Below are positions 59,489 to 64,000 of a stretch of 64,000 nucleotides of DNA, piece after piece. Where the stretch lies: positions 1,116,001 to 1,180,000 of the forward strand of contig NZ_CP150667.1 in the NCBI RefSeq assembly GCF_038024065.1, in the 5' to 3' direction. Both the position numbers and the translations under genes were made by a program. This DNA is from Polaribacter sejongensis. Its GTDB lineage: Bacteria > Bacteroidota > Bacteroidia > Flavobacteriales > Flavobacteriaceae. How positions within the stretch are numbered: position 1 is the stretch's first letter; every line of letters starts with the position of its first letter. A model generated the notes under the pieces. It was not told the DNA's origin, did not search any database, and saw nothing but the letters and a program-made list of their open reading frames with translations.

Positions 59489-59587
59489 TTTGATTTTGTC
59501 AAGAAAAAAGGGTAAATTCGTTCGACTTCTGATAAATGAATTGAAATTTATTTTATCAAAATAGTTGTGCACAATTAAACAAAACAC

Positions 59588-61564
59588 ATGAATAAACCTG
59601 AAGAACTTATAATTTCAAATTTAATTTTACCGATTGTGAAAGACATTCTTTTGCCGAAAATTCAAACTGTTTTCAGTAAATTTGCTATAACGAATACAAC
59701 ACCAAATAAGGTTGAAGAAAATTTTGATAGTTATCTTACTCAACGCTATGAAAAATTTCTAACAATTGACACGCTCGTATTTCCTAATAAACAAACTCTA
59801 TTAGAAATACTATATCAGCCTTTAACATTAAGCTGTCAGGATGGAAATAAGAACACTCAAATAGAAATAAAGATAAATAATTACCCTGAGAACTTAATTC
59901 CTGAATACATCAGAGTAATTATAGAAGATACCGCAGGCATGGGTAAATCCACGATTACAAAAAAATTATTTCAATCAATAATTCTAGAAAAAAAAGGTAT
60001 ACCTATTCTCATTGAATTAAGTCAAATAAATAATAAAAACAATATACTTAAAGAAATTCAAAATCAACTTTCTCCAATCGGAAAAAAACTGAGTCAAGAT
60101 TTTATATTAAAATTAATTAATGAAGGTGATTTTATCTTTTTATTCGACGGTTTTGATGAAATAGCTCTGGATGATAGAGAATATGTAATTAGAGAATTAC
60201 ATAAATTCATTGAAAAAGCCAATTACAATTTCTTTCTTATAACATCAAGACCTGAGGACTCTTTAGCTTCTTTTGGTGATTTTCAAAAATTTAACGTAAA
60301 ACCATTAGAAAAAGGAGAAGCCTACAGTTTATTAAATAAGTATGACTCGTATAGTTATCGTCCAATTTCGAAAAACTTAATTAAACAATTAAATGATACT
60401 CCTGATGATTCACTTCAAGAATATTTAAGTAACCCATTTCTAGTTTCCTTATTGTATAAGTCTTATGAATTCAAAAAAGATATACCTATTAAAAAGAGTC
60501 AATTTTACCAGCAAGTTTATGATGCTCTTTTTGAAACACATGACCTATCGAAAGAAGGTTATTTAAAAAGAGATAAATATAGCAATTTACATATTGATGA
60601 TTTTGAAAGAGTATTAAGACATATCGGTTATTTCACCTCAATTGAAAACAAAGTTGAATATGATAAAAACACCATAATTAAATTTATTGATAAAGCAAAA
60701 AAACATATCAGTGACCTTAAATTTAGATCAAGCGATTTTTTAAAAGATTTAATTAAAACTGTTCCAATTTTCAAAAAAGAAGGAAATTATTATAAATGGG
60801 GGCATAAATCTCTTCAAGATTATTTCGCTGCAAAATTCATTTGGATTGACTCGAAAGAATCTCAACAAGCAATTCTTGAAAAAATGTATTTCGATTCTAG
60901 AATAAAACGGTTTTATAACCTTTTAACTATTTATTATGAATTAGACCCTAACGGTTTTGATAACACCATTTTAAAATGGGCATTAACAGATTTTCAAACT
61001 TTTGCTTCTACAAATTATGAAGATTGGGACAAAAAAGAAAAACGTGTAAAAACAAGAATTGAAAATCACTATAACAAATCATGCGTCATAGCGATTACAA
61101 AAAAAGAAGATTTTGAAACTATACGTTCTTCTAGTGACAAAAAAAATAGAGATGTACATAATTATTATAGAAAAAAAGTAAAAACTAAATATTCAACAAA
61201 TAATTCAAATCATACAACTTTTAATTATTTTGAAAAACCTATGGTTGTTTCATTATCTTATATTGGAGTTAATTCTGCAAAAAACACTTTAATAGATTTG
61301 ATTAGTGTAACTCATCCAAAATTAGCTGAATACAAAGGTCATAAAATTCATTTAAAAGAACTAACATCATCTCTTCAAGAAGATTCTGTTTATCAATTAG
61401 ACGATAAAAAATCAAATATATTAAATCAAGAAAACGTATTCGAAACCACTAACGACCTAATAATGAGTGATTTTTGTTTCAACTTTGACGAAGCTTTAAA
61501 TAAGCTGAAAGAACTTAATAAAACAGATTCTAAAAAAGTAAAGAATGAACTTTTAGATTGGTAA
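59588..61564 (+). CDS. NACHT-domain NTPase, putative antiphage or immunity-type protein
   Basis: A 658-residue P-loop NTPase of the NACHT/STAND group. Walker A is GMGKST (residues 117-122), Walker B FLFDGFDE (184-191) and sensor ITSRP (218-222). The N-terminal ~100 residues are a helical leader of unknown fold. After the NACHT (to about residue 420) comes a helical region and a C-terminal domain of unclear type (about 500-640), with no leucine-rich or TPR repeats visible. In bacteria such proteins often serve in phage defence (bNACHT group). It stands alone between a cupin and a DUF3124 gene and is followed by a cassette-like tail. Confidence 0.85.
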   Translation: MNKPEELIISNLILPIVKDILLPKIQTVFSKFAITNTTPNKVEENFDSYLTQRYEKFLTIDTLVFPNKQTLLEILYQPLTLSCQDGNKNTQIEIKINNYPENLIPEYIRVIIEDTAGMGKSTITKKLFQSIILEKKGIPILIELSQINNKNNILKEIQNQLSPIGKKLSQDFILKLINEGDFIFLFDGFDEIALDDREYVIRELHKFIEKANYNFFLITSRPEDSLASFGDFQKFNVKPLEKGEAYSLLNKYDSYSYRPISKNLIKQLNDTPDDSLQEYLSNPFLVSLLYKSYEFKKDIPIKKSQFYQQVYDALFETHDLSKEGYLKRDKYSNLHIDDFERVLRHIGYFTSIENKVEYDKNTIIKFIDKAKKHISDLKFRSSDFLKDLIKTVPIFKKEGNYYKWGHKSLQDYFAAKFIWIDSKESQQAILEKMYFDSRIKRFYNLLTIYYELDPNGFDNTILKWALTDFQTFASTNYEDWDKKEKRVKTRIENHYNKSCVIAITKKEDFETIRSSSDKKNRDVHNYYRKKVKTKYSTNNSNHTTFNYFEKPMVVSLSYIGVNSAKNTLIDLISVTHPKLAEYKGHKIHLKELTSSLQEDSVYQLDDKKSNILNQENVFETTNDLIMSDFCFNFDEALNKLKELNKTDSKKVKNELLDW

Positions 61565-61731
61565 AACAGTGCCCAATACCGTGTATTAAAATTTGCTATA
61601 TTAGTGCTTTATCAAAGTCAGTTGCATTTTTGTAAACAACAATTTTCCTGCGGAAAATAACCATTCACTTAACACGAAACTTTCAATCCACAAACAGGTC
61701 AAACAAACTACTTCCATTTCTCCAAAAAAAA
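61565..61731. other. Tail after the NACHT gene with cassette-like sequence and hairpin
   Basis: No gene is visible. The segment starts with CAGTGCCCAATACCGTGTA and TTAGTGCTTTATCAAAG, wording that resembles sequences recurring behind accessory genes in Bacteroidota (from memory, unverified). A perfect hairpin ATTTTCC-TGC-GGAAAAT lies at 61642-61658. It may be the 3' boundary of a mobile gene cassette carrying the NACHT gene. Confidence 0.35.
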
Positions 61732-62241
61732 ATGAAAAAATACACTTTACTAATCATCCTAAGTCTATTACTTTTAAGCTGTAATAAAGAGAAAGAAGTC
61801 AGCTCTGTAGATTTTAAAAATTGGTCTAAAAGACACTTAGCAATCAATACCAAAGATTCTTTAGAACACGGCAAATCTTATTTATCTGTATATTCTCAAA
61901 TTTACAGTGTTTCAGAACACAAAACCCACAGTTTAACTGCTATGGTTAGTTTGCGGAATACAAGTGATACAGACACCATCTATTTGTTAAAAGCAGAATA
62001 TTACGATACCAAAGGAAAGTCTGTTCACTCTTATTTTGATAAAACAATCTTTCTAGCTCCTTTAGAAACTGCAGAAATAATCATAGACGAAGTAGAAAAA
62101 AATGGAGAAACGGGTTCTAATTTTATTTTCGAATGGAAAATACCAAAAGATTGCCCAGAACCTTTATTCGAAGGAATCATGAATTCTACTAAAGGTCAAC
62201 AAGGTTTATCTTTTACCACACAGTCTAGAAGAATTAAATAA
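61732..62241 (+). CDS. DUF3124 lipoprotein
   Basis: A 169-residue exported lipoprotein (signal ending LLLLSC-N, Cys17). The conserved parts of DUF3124 are visible: GKSYLSVYSQIYSVSEHKTHSLTAMVSLRNTSDTDTIYLLKAEYYDTKGK and the FLAPLETAEIIIDEVEKNGETGSNFIFEW segment. The fold is probably a beta sandwich on the periplasmic side; the function is unknown. It precedes the zinc metallopeptidase by 38 bases and may be co-transcribed. Confidence 0.8.
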   Translation: MKKYTLLIILSLLLLSCNKEKEVSSVDFKNWSKRHLAINTKDSLEHGKSYLSVYSQIYSVSEHKTHSLTAMVSLRNTSDTDTIYLLKAEYYDTKGKSVHSYFDKTIFLAPLETAEIIIDEVEKNGETGSNFIFEWKIPKDCPEPLFEGIMNSTKGQQGLSFTTQSRRIK

Positions 62242-62279
62242 AAATAAACAGTAAATTTATCTTTTTAAAATGATATTTT

Positions 62280-63176
62280 ATGAAGTGGAAAGGAAATAGA
62301 AAAAGTTCTAATGTAGAAGATAGAAGAGGCGCTTCTTCGGGTGGTAGTTCTGGTGGTTTAGGCAGTTTAAGTCCTATGATAATTGGGCTTCTACTAAAAT
62401 TAGTGACTTCTAAAAAAGGATTAATTATTGTAGGTATTGTTTTGGCTGTCATGTATTTTACAGGAAACAATCCCTTAAACTTTATTACAGGAAATACTGG
62501 TAACCAAATAGAATCTTCAACTACTTACAAAGGAACAGCTAAAGAAAATGAGTTGGCAGAATTTAGTAACCAAGTTTTAAGAAGTACAGAAGATGTTTGG
62601 AATACAATTATACAAGATTATAGAGAACCGACTTTAGTTCTTTTTACAGGTTCTGTGAATTCTGCATGCGGAAGTGCTTCTAGCGCAACTGGTCCTTTTT
62701 ATTGTCCTGGTGATGAAAAACTATACATAGATTTAAGTTTTTTTGAAGAAATGGAAAGAAATTTAAATGCGCCCGGAGATTTTGCACAAGCGTATGTAAT
62801 TGCGCACGAAGTTGGCCATCACATTCAAACCATAACAGGTATCAGTAAAAAAGTACAAGCTTTACGTGGTAAAGTGAGTCAAACTGAATACAACAAATAC
62901 TCTGTTATGTTAGAATTACAAGCAGATTTTTACGCTGGTGTTTGGGCGCATCATTCTCAAAAAGATAATTTAATTTTAGATGACAATGATTTAGAAGAAG
63001 CCTTAAATGCTGCAAATGCTATTGGAGACGATCGTTTACAAAAACAATCTACAGGAAGAGTGGTTCCTGATTCTTTTACACACGGAACTTCTGCACAAAG
63101 AATGCGTTGGTTTAAAAAAGGTTTTGACACAGGTGATGTTAACCAAGGTGATACCTTTAGTGCAAGTTCTTTATAA
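62280..63176 (+). CDS. YpfJ-family neutral zinc metallopeptidase
   Basis: A membrane-anchored zinc protease-like protein (298 residues). An N-terminal basic and Gly/Ser-rich stretch (MKWKGNRKSSNVEDRRGASSGGS), one transmembrane helix (about residues 52-66) and a periplasmic domain with AHEVGHHIQ (HExxH) and later ELQADFYAGVWAHH are characteristic of the YpfJ/KPN_02809 family. The DUF3124 lipoprotein gene is just upstream. Substrate not known. Confidence 0.9.
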   Translation: MKWKGNRKSSNVEDRRGASSGGSSGGLGSLSPMIIGLLLKLVTSKKGLIIVGIVLAVMYFTGNNPLNFITGNTGNQIESSTTYKGTAKENELAEFSNQVLRSTEDVWNTIIQDYREPTLVLFTGSVNSACGSASSATGPFYCPGDEKLYIDLSFFEEMERNLNAPGDFAQAYVIAHEVGHHIQTITGISKKVQALRGKVSQTEYNKYSVMLELQADFYAGVWAHHSQKDNLILDDNDLEEALNAANAIGDDRLQKQSTGRVVPDSFTHGTSAQRMRWFKKGFDTGDVNQGDTFSASSL

Positions 63177-63648
63177 GAGTAAATAGAATTTATATAAAAC
63201 AAAAAAAACTCTACACTTAAATAACGAAGGGCTCAAATAACCAAGGACTTAAGCAATAGTGTAATGAAATATATTAAAAAATGAGTTTTTAAAACATTCA
63301 CAAAAAGACTACTCAACTTCTTTTAAACTTCCAATTTCACAAGAAATAAAACTTGGTGAGCTGACTTAAGTTAAAGTATCACCTAGACATGGTATTCAAA
63401 TAAAAAAAAATTGCCACCAAAGTAATCCATCAATATCAAGAGTAATTTAGAAAAACTATAGTTTTTACCTACTGCTTACTAGGGTAATATAGATCTAAAA
63501 ATCAAAAATGCTTAAGTGAAACGCATATAAAAACATACAAATAAAAAAAACTGAACAATGACGACATTGTTCAGTTTTTTTATTTTAAAATTTTATCCTT
63601 TATAAATCTGTATCGATTATTTAAGAATATAAATACTTTATAAGTAAA
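63177..63648. other. Gap after the metallopeptidase, with bidirectional terminator
   Basis: This 472-base gap has no credible gene; its composition (mixed ACT-rich, with short direct and inverted words) differs slightly from the neighbouring intergenic DNA and could be decayed sequence. At its right end a strong hairpin AACTGAACAATG / CATTGTTCAGTT (63545-63580) with flanking A and T runs is a bidirectional terminator for the DUF349 gene on the minus strand. Confidence 0.6.
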
Positions 63649-64000
63649 TTAGTAATCTAGTTTCTTAATGTAACTTAACTTTTCTTTCCAAATAGCCAAA
63701 TCTACTTTAAACTCATTTACTCTATTTTTTACATTTAATACTAAAGGATTATCATCTGTTGCGTTAGAAAAGAAACCTAAATTATTTTCTAATTGCTGAA
63801 TTTCTTTAACAACTTCATCAATTTTCTTTCTAACAAACATTTGCTCAGAATCTAACTTTCTAACATCGTTATCTGCTGCAAGGCTATCTACAACATGTGT
63901 AAATTTTAACATAGCAACTTCATTCTTGTCTAGATCTAAACCACTTAAGGCTCTATCTATTAACTTGTTAAATTTACCATCTATATGTCTTGCATTTCTT
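63649..64000 (-). CDS. DUF349 protein, C-terminal part
   Basis: The minus-strand frame continues past the right edge of the window (RNARHIDGKFNKLIDRALSGLDLDKNEVAMLKFTHVVDSL...). The visible 116 residues end in KKIDEVVKEIQQLENNLGFFSNATDDNPLVLNVKNRVNEFKVDLAIWKEKLSYIKKLDY, a coiled-coil tail of the DUF349 family well conserved in Flavobacteriia. The inner ATG at 63912 is not the start. Function unknown; a strong bidirectional terminator lies just after the stop. Confidence 0.85.
   Translation of the reverse strand, partial: RNARHIDGKFNKLIDRALSGLDLDKNEVAMLKFTHVVDSLAADNDVRKLDSEQMFVRKKIDEVVKEIQQLENNLGFFSNATDDNPLVLNVKNRVNEFKVDLAIWKEKLSYIKKLDY

Noticed and set aside
1..64000. tRNA, rRNA, riboswitch or phage genes
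   Set aside because: I looked for cloverleaf ends, rRNA segments, cobalamin or other riboswitch cores and integrase or capsid genes and saw none that I could support.

Overview
The window is AT-rich, densely coded bacterial DNA from a member of the Bacteroidota, most likely a marine Flavobacteriaceae close to Polaribacter or Tenacibaculum (inference). The supporting signs are A-rich leaders instead of Shine-Dalgarno sites, many -7 boxes of the form TAnnTTTG (some with TTG about 19 bases upstream), a type IX secretion C-terminal domain, an arginine pathway with a succinyl/acetyl-ornithine transcarbamylase, a zeaxanthin-type carotenoid cluster, malate:quinone oxidoreductase, DUF2795 and DUF349 proteins, and an avd-like four-helix protein. 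I see no rRNA, tRNA, CRISPR array, prophage or complete insertion sequence.

Layout. 1-3.9 kb: end of an arginine operon (argF', argB, argE, argH). 3.9-8 kb: an outer-membrane protein with a lipoprotein phosphoesterase, then three hydrolases. 8.3-16.3 kb: mqo, the carotenoid operon crtI-crtB-crtZ-crtY, a MerR/cobalamin-binding (CarH/LitR-like) regulator, and a divergent ECF sigma operon. 16.3-24.2 kb: threonine aldolase, prfB, arsC-like, a TonB-type receptor, a 232-bp inverted-repeat element, a 57-residue membrane protein, fumC and guanine deaminase. 24.3-29.4 kb: Wzc/Wza exopolysaccharide export, a methyltransferase, a cobalamin adenosyltransferase and DUF2795. 29.6-41.5 kb: secA, folE, hisS, a BrkB-like protein, a four-helix protein, a pentapeptide protein, NlpE, M3 peptidase, nadC and rlmH. 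41.4-47.7 kb: membrane HTH protein, rdgB, FecCD-type importer, M28 peptidase and TPR protein. 47.8-51.4 kb: pyrR-pyrB, a toxin-antitoxin pair, a naked type IX sorting domain and rnz. 52-59.3 kb: Crp-like regulator with an Old Yellow Enzyme, a tandem ~157-bp repeat array with a GIY-YIG nuclease gene inside it, fabH, htpG and a cupin. 59.6-64 kb: NACHT NTPase, DUF3124 lipoprotein, zinc metallopeptidase and the end of a DUF349 protein.

Two places look most worth following. First, the carotenoid locus joins a B12-binding MerR protein with intact Wx9EH and ExHxxG motifs, a divergent ECF sigma factor with a membrane partner, and a near-identical sequence at the -7 boxes of crtI and of the regulator. 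This suggests light- and/or adenosylcobalamin-controlled pigment synthesis; a cobalamin adenosyltransferase lies 14 kb away. Second, the ~157-bp hairpin repeat array at 53.9-55.6 kb has a small GIY-YIG nuclease as its only gene, resembling the way REP sequences surround their RAYT enzyme. The 232-bp terminal-inverted-repeat element at 21.6 kb and the NACHT gene with its cassette-like tail are further accessory signals.
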